From: Phyllostachys edulis
Taxonomy: Eukaryota; Streptophyta; Magnoliopsida; Poales; Poaceae
Direction: 5' to 3'
Assembly (NCBI GenBank): GCA_036346405.1
Contig: CM070566.1
Span: 48,115,268-48,179,267 of the forward strand
Length of the DNA: 64,000 nucleotides
The notes under the pieces are model-generated. The model was not told the origin of the DNA. It searched no databases and worked only from the letters and a program-made list of their open reading frames with translations. The translations under genes and the position numbers were made by a program. Shown in pieces: positions 1-10,409 of this stretch (its first letter is position 1; each line of letters starts with the position of its first letter).

Positions 1-1886
1 CAACTGCTATATCTTGATGCCATCGATCCCACCAAGGTGAAAATGAAGAACAGAAATCTGTTCCTTCCTAGTAATTCCTAATTCCTACAGCAATAGTTGT
101 AAAAAATATTGTCATGATTTATCATAGATTACTTTAAAAAGTAGAAATGCTGAGCTATATATCAAGGGAGGTAGCTTGTGCTGTTGTCTTAGCTTCAACA
201 CATTCTAAATCCTGCTTGCACCGAATGTTAATTTAAGTTGAAATCCAAGTCGTATTGTTTCTGAAAGTGGAACTAGAGCGTGGTTCTTGTACGTGCCCTC
301 TGCCCTCTATTTAAGGAAAACCATTTGATGATGTAGGAAACATTGTGTTTAACTGGATCCCAGTTGCTGATCGCCTGATTCCCATGCGATAGAGCGCCTG
401 CTTATCTGTTACTAATGCTTTTGTATTTTTCGTATATCTTTGGTGCTTGGGTTTCCTGTTACCGAGGTAGGCCCGAGGTTGGGTTATATAATTGTGACCT
501 CTGAACTTATTTACTTGTAGCCTTGTAGGTGAGGCTAATTTTGCCATCTCAACTAGCAATGGGCTCAACTTTCACAACACCATATATTCAAACATGGTTT
601 CATTCAGTGCTTGATTCTTGCCAATTTTCTTGTAGGATATCATTATGTATGTAAATTCTCCAGGAGGATCAGTTACAACTGGTAATAGCTCATCTTCACA
701 TTTCTTATCATTGATGCGTCTTACTGTTGCATCAGTTGCTTAAATAACATAAGTGCATTTTCTTTTCTTTTAGGGATGGCCATATTTGATACAATGAAGC
801 ATATCAGGCCTGATGTTTCCACAGTTTGTATTGGGCTTGCAGCAAGGTACTGAGTGGTGACAATCTGACATCTCTATCCAAATAGTTCCGTTGAATAATC
901 AGTAATTGATTCAAAGTTACGATGCTGTGTACATTAGATAATCTTTATCGTTGCGTTTGATTATCCAAGTCAGGGTTTCAGATCCTGTTTGGGTCTGGAT
1001 TCCACATGTAAATAAGTATGTGTTTCCAGCTACTTATCCCGCCTAATTCCTTTTTGTTTTCAATTCGTGGAAGCACATAACTGGAATGTTCAACTACGTA
1101 TGACCTGCCCAATTTAGGGTTTTGGGTTGGTGAGTTCATGTATATATTGCTGCATGTGCAATGTTGATTTTTCTTTAGTTCTAGATATCAAATAAGTTTG
1201 CATGATTTGTGTTTTCTAACCTCATAGAATTTGCAATCTGTATGATTGTGTACTCTTTACATATGTCAATGTCAAGAGCTGCTTTGCACTTGCCTTTGTT
1301 GAGGTTTTGGCACTAGCATAGCCATGCCTAATTATTTTTATTTTTATTTTGGTCTGCTTACTTCTGCTATAAACAAAATTTCAGAATGAATTGGCATGCA
1401 ATAGGGTTCTTTTAGAAAAAGGCATGATTGCAGCTCCTAACGTTAAGTGCATCTTGTTGTAGATAGAGAACAGTGGCTTGAATAGAATGCATATAACTAG
1501 CTAATATTTCAGGCTTACAGTTTCTTGGAACAAACATGATTGTTATTAATAACCGCAAGTCTTCAACCATTTACCTATTATGCCCTGAGGAATGTAATGC
1601 ATTTAGTTTCGTACTAACGTCTTCCACTATATTGTCTTGCATAGCTGACAGAGATTCTTACACTTTCCTTTTTGCTGTTTTCTTTTGGCAGTATGGGAGC
1701 TTTTCTACTTAGTGCTGGGACCAAAGGTAATGCTACTACGTGTAGTCTACAGATGGATTGACCTTCATGCTTGAATATAGAAGTAATAGAACTGGTGAAT
1801 GTAATGCAGGGAAGCGATACAGCTTACCTAACTCAAGGATAAACAAAGAATTCCAACCATTCATAAAAGGGAAGATCAGCAAGTAG
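1..1886 (+). pseudogene. CLPP5: ClpP5-like protease subunit, spliced gene fragment
   Basis: Five exon pieces with consensus splice sites can be read: 1-36 (QLLYLDAIDPTK), 636-681 (DIIMYVNSPGGSVTTG), 774-846 (MAIFDTMKHIRPDVSTVCIG), 1692-1726 (SMGAFLLSAGTKG) and 1810-1886 (KRYSLPNSRI, then unrelated residues to a stop at 1884). They match the core of the nuclear-encoded plastid Clp protease proteolytic subunit, closest by memory to ClpP5. The nucleophile serine in SMGAF is present. The exons with the catalytic His (normally right after NSRI) and Asp are missing, so the product could not be an active protease. The N-terminal exons and transit peptide lie outside the window. Retained introns show DNA-level capture, not retrocopying. 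The next captured piece (TerC) follows in the same orientation. Confidence 0.85.
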
Positions 1887-2215
1887 ATCAGCTTAAGACC
1901 TCAAGTTCTTCCTTGCCTCAGGTGTATGTGATCTTTCTTGACCTTTCTTGGGAGACAATGCCAAAGGTTCCTGGTCAGTTGGTCAATCATTAATATTTCC
2001 TTCTATAATTCTGTATTGTATTCCATCATTCCAGACAATGTTTGGACAAAGCAGGAATCTCCGCTGATTACCAGAGGGAAGAAAAACAAATAGATCAACT
2101 TATTACCTTATTCTATGAAGCCATCCTGCCTCTTTCTTATTTAACTGCTCACATTACCTTCATGTGATGGCATGACAGGAGCACCGAGAATTTGACTATG
2201 CGAAAGAGCACCGAG

Positions 2216-2821
2216 ATGGCAGGTTTGAGGTCACTCTATGTACTCATTTCTGAAAGCATGTCTGAGTTGGAGTATTTACAGGTAAATATCACTTGCTCTT
2301 TTAAAGTTTTGTGAGTTATTACCTATTACTAAATACATAGAGAGTAGCTATGCATTCTTTTTGTAACAACCCGTTCAATTGATATTTGGTCCATAGTAGT
2401 GGTAACTGGCTGATCATTGGCTTATTTCTACCAGTTTTTTTTAACCACCTTCACATCTACATAATATTGTGAAATGGGCAAATAGATCCATATGCTGCTC
2501 TATTATCTATCTTGTGCCACTAATTGTTGTTGCCATTTTGCTTTGCAGCCTGCTATCGGTATCTTTCTGGGCTTCATGGGGACAAAGATGATCTTTGACT
2601 TTTTCGGTGAGCAATTAGAAAGCACATTATCCAATTCTTATATTCATTGCATTTTCACGTTATGTTTTTATGTCTCAATTAGTAGCAAACACTGACATTG
2701 CTGATTTGTGGCAGGCTATCATATACCAACCGAAGCTTCCCTTGCTATTGTTACCACATGTCTCAGTGGGGGAGTAATATTGAGTCTTAGGAAAGCATCA
2801 ACCGAGGAACAGGACAAGTAG
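2216..2821 (+). pseudogene. TERC: TerC family thylakoid membrane protein, C-terminal exons
   Basis: Three exons join in frame through GT-AG sites: 2216-2281 (MAGLRSLYVLISESMSELEY), 2549-2606 (PAIGIFLGFMGTKMIFDFF) and 2715-2821 (YHIPTEASLAIVTT ... STEEQDK, stop). This is the C-terminal part of the plant TerC homologue, a multi-spanning plastid membrane protein that in Arabidopsis is needed for thylakoid biogenesis. Two hydrophobic helices remain. The exons for the N-terminal two thirds, with the transit peptide and the acidic membrane motif, are absent. The piece starts about 330 bases after the ClpP fragment stops, in the same orientation. Splice sites and reading frame are undamaged, suggesting recent capture or that the fragment is still spliced. 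Family identity is clear; function as a protein is unlikely. Confidence 0.85.
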
Positions 2822-3891
2822 GAGTAGCCATCTTGCTGTGGAGGAGGTAAAAGGAATAAATCAGTATATCACAGCACTGGCATCTTGATTCCTTTGTTAC
2901 ATCAGTATATCACAGCACTGGCATCCAAACCGTTCCCTTTCTCTAGGTGCAGTATTTATCATTCACCATTCAATGACCAAGGTAGAAGAAGCCCTTGAGG
3001 ATGCTTGCATTTTGTGTGACACCACTAGGTCGCAGAGTAACAGCCTCCATCAGATCGCAGATTTGAAGGCGATTCAGCTGATTGTGACCTTTGTATAGAA
3101 TTATAGATTGACGGTCAACAGGTCAAGGCATGGCATTGGCGCCTAATCCAAATCTACAAGCTCCATGTGCTTCGTAGTTTGTTGTGAAGCCGAGAAGGCT
3201 TTGGGGGCAGGTGATGGCAAATTGGTGAGTGGCCAATGGGAGACAGCAAAGCACATAAAACTAGGAAGTACACCCCTTGTAATATTTTTTGTTTAAAACC
3301 CCTTCATATGTTTCTTGCTTGCTAAATAGGAACATAGAGCTTATTCTAAACATGATGGATCATGGCCATCATTTATTCATTTTACAGCCTATTATACTGT
3401 ACATCATGTATGAAACTTAACAATACTATGCTCCCATGTTAATGGTGTGTCCGTGTATGTAGCTAACATTTGATTCTTTTATCCACTGATCCTCTTACCG
3501 ATCAAACCTGAGGCGCAGAAACAGCATGTCAAATGTTACTATTTTCTACGTGACAGGTACAATGTAAAACCATTTTGTTATTTACTGAATTTAATGTAAT
3601 CCAGCAGCTTCCAAATCGCACCATTTAAATTGAGAAACTCTGATATCTGGAGACAACCATCTAGAATTAGGGCTACAGAATAAAATAGAGCAAAAACATG
3701 GTACTTTACTTTACGAAGGGAAGTAGCAAACAGACCGTACTGAGAATGTTGTTTATTGTTCACACAGAAATCTGAAATATGGAATGAGCAATAACCTTAT
3801 GTACGACTTTGCAACTGGCATGAAATATATCTACAATTTTTAGAGAGCTAAACCAACTTTGTCAAAGACATAATATATCTAAGTGAGCTAA
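2822..3891 (+). other. Captured 3' flank, no gene seen
   Basis: AT-rich DNA after the TerC stop, likely its former 3' UTR and flank. A 20-odd base stretch with 'atcagtatatcacagcactgg' occurs twice (about 2860 and 2905). No convincing coding region, RNA gene or transposon end was seen. Confidence 0.4.
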
Positions 3892-4170
3892 TTATAAAAT
3901 CCTGCAGACCACCCAGACCTTTGGGCCATCAATATCAGCAGCATAAACCTGGCCATATTCACTCTTATCGTCATCCTCATCCAGATAGTCCGCCCTTGCA
4001 TTGAGGGCTAGCATCCGCAAACGAGCGAAGAGAGCGGCGTCAAGGGCGAAGCGGCACCTCAAAGAGGCCGATCTTTGCGAAGAGGGCCTTTGGGTATCCA
4101 GTCGTGGTGGATGTTTGACTACGGTGAAGACCCTCGGTGACCGTTGCCCGAGCAACATTGCAAGAGCTAG
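3892..4170 (-). other. GC-richer coding-like fragment, unrecognised
   Basis: The composition changes abruptly from AT-rich flank to a coding-like stretch. On the minus strand it can be read as an 88-residue frame ending near position 3892 with an acidic patch and the segment EYGQVYAADIDGPKVWVVCR, which looks like real protein sequence. I do not recognise the family with confidence. A vague resemblance to the 'xVxLCRVxxG' strand of plant PARP-like (SRO) domains is not enough for a call. It is probably another piece captured by the Helitron, in the orientation opposite to the ClpP and TerC pieces. Confidence 0.3.
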
Positions 4171-4546
4171 AGCGAGACAAGCTGATTACACAAAAACAAG
4201 ATAAACAAAATCAATAATGTGCAATTTGATTACCATGATGGAAGAGAATAAGTGCAGGAGACAACATTGCGCGTAGTGTAGTGATTCAAGAAGTCATAAC
4301 AGTGGTGCTAATGGGGGACGAAGAAGTCATAATAATAGCAAAAGTAAGCACTACCGCATCAAGTCCCAATAAATCCTCTAGATGGACAACTCAGTTAACC
4401 CAAGAACTAAATTGATGGCACTGCTCAGCATTAATCTATGGAACAGTACACAATCAAAAGAATTCAAGGGCAATGAAAGGCAAGACAATTCCACAGTAAA
4501 AACAGTCAAAACTTAGAAGGGTCAATTTGTAGCAAAATACCATCAA

Positions 4547-4753
4547 ATGGCTGGACTAAACAGGGTGAGCCGCATCGGCTCCTGGAGCTCCGCCTTTGAC
4601 CCCAGCACCGTGCCCGCCGCCGCCGCCGAGGAGTCGTCCTCCTCACTCCCCCCCTCCTCGCCGTCGGCCTCCTCCCCAACGCTACAGCCGCATGAGGTGC
4701 CCGAGGCGGAGCCGCTACCGCCGCCCGTGCACTATGCACTATGCACTAAATGA
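4547..4753 (+). other. Possible captured first exon, Ser/Pro/Ala-rich
   Basis: A GC-rich island opens with ATG at 4547 (MAGLNRVSRIGSWSSAF...) and continues as a Ser, Pro and Ala-rich low-complexity frame to about 4733, after which composition returns to AT-rich and a short tandem 'tgcactatgcactatgcactaaa' leads to a stop. It resembles the N-terminal exon of a grass gene cut off at its 3' side. The family is not recognised. It lies about 300 bases before the Helitron 3' end. Confidence 0.35.
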
Positions 4754-5060
4754 TGTGCTCTTCACATGATGTGTCTTAGACCAGATCAGAAGGTCTGATT
4801 ATTTTTATTGATGAGAACTTTTACAAGTGTGGTGGAAATGATAATCTGAATTATTTTGATTTTCATAACAGATTAACAACAATTTGTGATTTAACTTCTG
4901 TATAATTATTTAAGTGGCATACCACGATGCATTGGAAGTTCATTATTGAAGTATTATGCATAATTTCAGTATATGCTCGGAAGCTTGATAAACAATTAAA
5001 CAGATAAATGGACTTAATAGACTCAACATGCAAATATTATTTCTGTAAGATCTAGAGTTT

Positions 5061-5088
5061 CCGTTGCAACGCACGGGCACATAACTAG
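5061..5088 (+). other. Helitron 3' terminus: hairpin plus CTAG
   Basis: ccgttgcaacgcacgg folds with outer stem ccgt/acgg and inner gc/gc around a short loop; 8 nt later CTAG closes the element and is followed by T, the host half of the AT target. Confidence 0.8.
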
Positions 5089-6339
5089 TCTCTGCCTTAA
5101 ACCCGACATTAGTTCGAAGAATTAAAGTGCTACAGGCGCTGTCGGTTTCCGACAAAAGCAGAGCAAGGGGCTTGGCTCGTCGCCAGCGCATTCGACCTCG
5201 GCGGCGGCGGCTAAGCCCAAAAACGGGTTGCACACAAAGAGGCGGAGCTGGTGACAGAGTTGGCGGCGCCGGAGGCTCGCCGGAGCGGTGGCACGACAAA
5301 ATGGGGCGACGGCGGCTAAAAATATGACAACAAAGACTCGACGATTCTCAGGAAGAAATGGTGCGAGCACGGGCAAGAGGAGGGCTTAAGGGACTCACCA
5401 AGCCAAGAATGGCGACAGGAGGTGGACGGGTGAGAGAGATCATCGGCGGGGAAGGTCACGGCCAGAGATGGAGAGTAAAGGAAATCGCGGCGCTTCCTGT
5501 GGTTCAAGATTGAAATCAAGTTAGGGGAAACGCTCACGGGGAGCTAAGGCACAAGGTGACACAAACAGTTGAGGAAGAGCTTCACTGCAATGGTGAGAAA
5601 CCGAAGGGGCGGCGGTTGAGCGGCGGCGGTTCGGCTCAGGAGCTCAAGCTTTTTTCTTCGGGTTGGTACTTACCGAGGAGGAGCGAGGTGGGGGGAGGTC
5701 AGGGGGCGGCCAGGGCTTCTTTACAGCTGGTGGGGGCTAAAGAGGGCCGTTGGAGCTCGATGGCGGCGCAAGAGCCGAGGCGGCGAGGTGCAGCGGAGAA
5801 CCAGGTGCAGCGGGAAAGAGGGGAAAGGACAGGGAAGAGGGCACGGTCGCCGGGGTGAGCTTAAGACGGGCGTTGACGCGGGAAACATGGCAGCGGCAGG
5901 CAAGAGCGGAGCGTCGGGATGGGATGTTCTTGTGGCGTCGCAGGATGGGACGAGTCCGTCCGCAGTCCGAGAGCCGACGCTGGTAGACGTGGGCCGTCTT
6001 GGCGGCGGAGCGGGTGGGCGGACGGGACGTGAGGCGATGGGTCTGCCGACGGCGGTGGGCCAGAGGAGCCGGAGCCGGGTAGCGTCGGGCGTCTTTGGTC
6101 TGTGCCGGGAGAACGGAAAGAAGAAAGGGGAACAGGAGGAGTTGGGCTGGGGAAAAAGGAAGGGGCCGGGATGGGCTGGGCCAAGCCCAAGAGAAATTTG
6201 AAAGAGAAGGAGGATTTGAAAACTTTTGAGGAAATTTTTGAAATCTGAATTTTTGAACTTTGAGAGGAACTTGAGTTCAGCTTTGCAACCAAAAGAAACT
6301 CTGAATTTACTGTTCAAAAACCAAAAACAGGCTGTTACA
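5089..6339 (-). mobile_element. Gypsy LTR fragment (5' portion, minus strand)
   Basis: Nearly identical to 18143-19373, the outer part of the full LTR at 15884-19373. Read on the minus strand the LTR begins TGTAACA at 6339. The inner part is removed from view by the Helitron at 5088. The GC-rich core explains several long overlapping open frames on both strands, none of which resembles a known protein. Confidence 0.8.
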
Positions 6340-9300
6340 ACTAACAAGGCAAAGCCTAGAACAAGAACACGACTAACAGAGGTAGGCATCAACATCATCA
6401 CATGATAAATATCTCAGAAGCAAGGCCTAGTCATGTCAAATGATATCAGCGCGACTTACAGAGAATCGCTCTGACAAAGGTCACGGTAGAGTCTGATGCA
6501 AAGAAGATGACGCGTAGAGGATGATGGAGAAGGAGGAAACCGTGAGCAGTCGCCCAAATGCTTTCCAAAAATCTGATTCGCCCCAACCCATGCAGGATCA
6601 TGAGGGATGTCGGCTTCGGAGACACTGCTCTCTCCATGTTGGCGCACACCGAAGAAGGGATGGAGAAGCCGAGGTTACGCAGCACAGAGGAATAGGGCAA
6701 CAAAATTGTACTGACCTATCTTTGTTCTACTTTTGAGAGGATACTTCTCTCCCTCGTATAGAACCAGCAGCAAGCAAAAGAAACTGTCACCATTACTCTG
6801 TTTTAAACGCGGTTATAATGCGTGTCATAAAAGCCCCATTGAAATAGTGTAATTCAAACTTTCAGTTTCTAATTCGTATGCATGGTTTTGAGGTGCAAAA
6901 AGAAGCAGCAGCTCCACACCCAACCGGACACGAAATCACTGGACTATTCACGCACATGTCGGGCGATGGCGACGCGAGCCGTGGCAAGGCGAGCGGGCAA
7001 GTGCGCATGTGTGTTTTTCTTTTGCTTGCTTCAACTAGGTAGGACCAATTCCACCTTATATGTTGGTCTCCTCCCACCTAGACTAGCAATATGGTATTAA
7101 ACTTTCCACCTTCCACCATGCATGATTAGGCTTTTGGGATTTTCCTATGATTTATTTAGAATTATATATGGACCAAGCCCATAAACTCCAACAAGTTCAT
7201 CAGTTGCAACTCCTAATTGCAACACTACAATACTTCAGGAACATACAAAATAGGTGCAAACTAAATAGACAGATCAAACAACAAGCTAACAAAGAATCTC
7301 ATGAGGTTCAAAATGTGATGGGGGCATCCATCCAACTCCCTCAACCAAGAAGCAGTTGCATACACAACTTCTCACTACATTATCAGTTTTTCATTCCGAA
7401 AAGATAGTACAACTTTTGTGTTGAGAAAATCTCATATGACAGTAACCAAGTTGACATGTAGGATTTCTGCATGATTGATGAAGAGTACATTTGGGATGTG
7501 ATTTCTGAGTATGACAGGAGCCAGGCGAATAGGCCTCTGCAAGCAAGTTTGATGACTAGGTTGCTCACCTCTTAGCACCTAGCTTATGGCAAACACCTTT
7601 AGAAGAACACCTCGTCATCGGCAGCGATAAGTAGGGCATATAAAAGGATTGTCTGACCACATGACATGTCTTCTAAAAAAAGCTACAGGAGTACGAAGTC
7701 ATTGGTGCCTGCGAGCTTGCTTCTTTGCATGATGGCTCTTGCCTTCTACCTATCATTTTGAGGAGAAAGCATAAATATGACTATATCAAATGAGAACGTA
7801 TTCAACAAGAACTATATAGGAAGCTCAAAGCTTTAGCGATGTTTGTCTCAACAGAAAACTCTAGACACTATGGTCAAGCAATGTTGTCAGGGATAGCCCT
7901 ACACTTGCACTTGTCTTGGTAGCTCAACACTAAAAGTAGTCGATATGAATCTCCAGCACTTATACAAGAACAAACTGTGATAGATCTACTTACATAGATG
8001 ATAGTGATCAGGACGGGTAATATTCCTAATGTCTCCCAAGCCAAAGTTCAAAAGTTACTAGTTTGTTTGTTGCCATGCAGGAGAACTGAAGCAATAATCT
8101 TCTTGTTGGAAGAGTACGTAAAGGCATTGTGTTATATATAGTGATTGTCGTGATGGCATCGTGATGAATGATTTTTTAGTACTGCTCCTACCTACATTCT
8201 TGTAATAACTCGGGATTATGGCAATGGTACGGTTTTCTGACTTCCTGCAGATGTCTTCACTACATTAACCTCCTTCAGATATATCTAGTTATCTACCACC
8301 AAATTCCACAATATTTCAAGAATATGCTTCAAATATTACCTTCTACATTATTTACTCACAGTTAAAGAACGTAAGAATTAGTAAGCGCTCATTTTTCTAC
8401 GGGAAACTTTTGTTCTTGCCACTCAAAGTGCGTGCAACATCGTTTTTGTCATCAGAAACGTTAGTGCACATTTCGTTTTTTGGCACTTCGTCCAATTTTC
8501 TGTCAAGTCAACGTAGATTAACTGTTCAGAAATATGCAAAAATATTAAGAAAAAATAAAACTTGAACAAAAAATAAATAAAATTGCACAAAAGGTTTATA
8601 CCAGGAACACTTTAGCAATGTTTCATAAAAGTTGAGGAAAATTAAACCGTTTTCCTTAGGGTATTTTTTCGAGAAATTTTCCTAGTGTGTTTTTTAAAAA
8701 CAATTAAAGAAAATTGCCCAAAAGTCATCCTTAAATTTTCTGATATTCTTTTGCTATTTTTATATGATTTCTCTTTTTTATGACATTTTGCATATTTCTT
8801 AAAGATCGATCCTCTTGACTTGACGGAAAATTGGATGGATCGAGTGGCAAAAATGAAATGTGCACTAGGGAAGAATGGAAAAAACAAAATCAACAGATTT
8901 ATGATGGCAGAAATGATATTGCACAAATTTTGAGTGGCAAGAACAAATTTGTCCCTTTTTCTAATATTGGTGTCGAACTACATATCCAACACGAGTTCAG
9001 TTTTTTTATACAGCAACCAGTTGGAAAGAATGTTGGTTGCCTGCTAATTTAATATGAGATCTGCAGTCACCAAAATTAATCAAATGCTAGTGTTGTGACA
9101 AGGGTTTTGATTACCATTTGATTTTCAACCGATTTTCAGCAATTTCGGCTCCATTGAGTACCCCGGTAAAAGTCAAAACCGGTGAAAACTGGCCCAAAAA
9201 ATCGGATTTGCGTGACTTTTATCTTTTTTCATTCTAACTTTGAAAAATTCAAATTTTGATTTGAAAATTTTGGCCACATTTGGCCAAAATTTTCTGATTT

Positions 9301-10409
9301 TCAGCCGTTTCAGTTCTACCGGTGACCCACAGTAAAAAAATTAAAACCGGTAATCAAAACGCTGGTTGTGACTGAGACATACTAAGGAAGCTGTTGATAA
9401 TACACACTGGCGATTGCAAAATTTACAAGTTCTGGGCCTCCGGCCAAATTAGACCCATTGACTGACAATCATAGCCGATTGGAAGCACAAATTTCATCTT
9501 AGACAAGCATAACTTTGGAAATCACATGAATGATGGGTAAGTTATGTTGGGGAGATGTCATTTGTAACTAGTACAACAGTTGATGGTTGACCAATCTGCT
9601 GATAAGGGCGCTAGAGCGGACGACAAGGACTGAGAAGTTTTGTCTGGTATTAGTGTAAAGCGGCACACTGGCACCACCATTGCTTTTCAAGTAGCTGTTT
9701 TCCCCGTTGCCACGACTACAGGTATATATGGAGAAGCTGTCAAAACTCCTAATGCCTCCCATGCCTACATGTATCATCAAAACTGCTAATGCCTCCCATG
9801 CCTACATGTATCAAGGAGAGATTCTCAGGTAGCAAGGCAAGGGACAAGGAAGTAGAACACTAAGCATGCATATGGTCAACCGTAGCACGAGTGCATGGCC
9901 TCCCACATCTCCCCTTTTATTTGATCTGAGCTGATGAGATAAGATGCAGCATGGGAGTGCTACGCAATAATTCAGCACATGCGAGCCTGCACTCTTTAAT
10001 GTAATTTACTCAAGACATTACTGCCAAAAAAGTGAAGTATAGATTTTGTTGCCAATTCTTGCTATATGGTCTATGAGAACAAGTTTGCAGAGATCTGTTC
10101 ATTTACTGTTTTAACAAGCTCAGTGGTATGGGAAAAACTCAAGGGAGCAGACCTGTTAGGAAGTGCAAATGCTATGTTATACATGTTCTAGGAGCTTCAT
10201 AATGTGACAAGTTAGCAATCCATTAAAATTTAGAAAGACAATGTGCCAGCTTTTGTATCATTGCTTCCTATTCAAGAAAACAAAAAAGCGACCTCACAAA
10301 TTTTGAGCCATCATATATCAGCTCCAAGGCTCGGGCCAAATTACGTTGACACACAATTTGATCTTGTACAAAAATAAATTTGGATAAGCCGTGTCAGAGA
10401 AGTCTGGTC
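6340..10409. repeat. Segment X, copy A (unidentified duplicated DNA)
   Basis: About 4 kb that recurs with few differences at 19374-25717 (copy B) and partly at 57733-61519 (copy C). It directly follows the LTR end in both A and B, so the LTR/X junction was itself duplicated. It contains a hAT-type MITE (9100-9364) and, near 9713-10409, repeat R1, which also occurs at 25065, 27015 and 29355. A frame of 86 residues (7147-7407, ending F..IPKR) stays open in copies A and B and in part in C, but resembles nothing I know. Right edge: at 10409 the text 'gtcagagaagt' switches to gypsy integrase sequence, while copy B continues into 'cggtcactc'. Confidence 0.7.
9100..9364. mobile_element. hAT-type MITE in segment X copy A
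   Basis: 265 bp with imperfect terminal inverted repeats (aagggttttgattacc at the left; ggtaatcaaaacgctg at the right) and an exact 8 bp target duplication gttgtgac (9092-9099 and 9365-9372), which is the hAT length. It has no coding capacity. The same insertion is present in copies B and C. Confidence 0.8.

Larger units (their letters stand above)
1..5088 (+). mobile_element. Helitron, 3' part, carrying captured gene fragments
   Basis: The right end has the Helitron 3' signature: a GC-rich hairpin (ccgttgcaacgcacgg, 5061-5076), an 8 nt spacer and CTAG ending at 5088, followed by host T. The paralogous LTR near 18143 reads ...ggcaaa|tctctgcc without the insert, so the integration point lies exactly between A and T, as Helitrons require. 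The 5' end is not visible and should lie left of the window. Inside are spliced fragments of at least two unrelated plastid-protein genes, the usual cargo of grass Helitrons. No Rep/helicase is visible, so this part is non-autonomous. The 3' end is firm; that the element reaches back across base 1 is inference. Confidence 0.75.

Noticed and set aside
5721..6401. 226-residue minus-strand open frame
   Set aside because: It lies in the GC-rich LTR core, is Pro/Ser-rich, overlaps open frames on the other strand, and is not preserved in the LTR copy at 18740-19330.
8642..9052. Short frames on both strands in segment X (also near 24206 and 60494)
   Set aside because: AT-rich, differing in frame and length among the three X copies, no domain.
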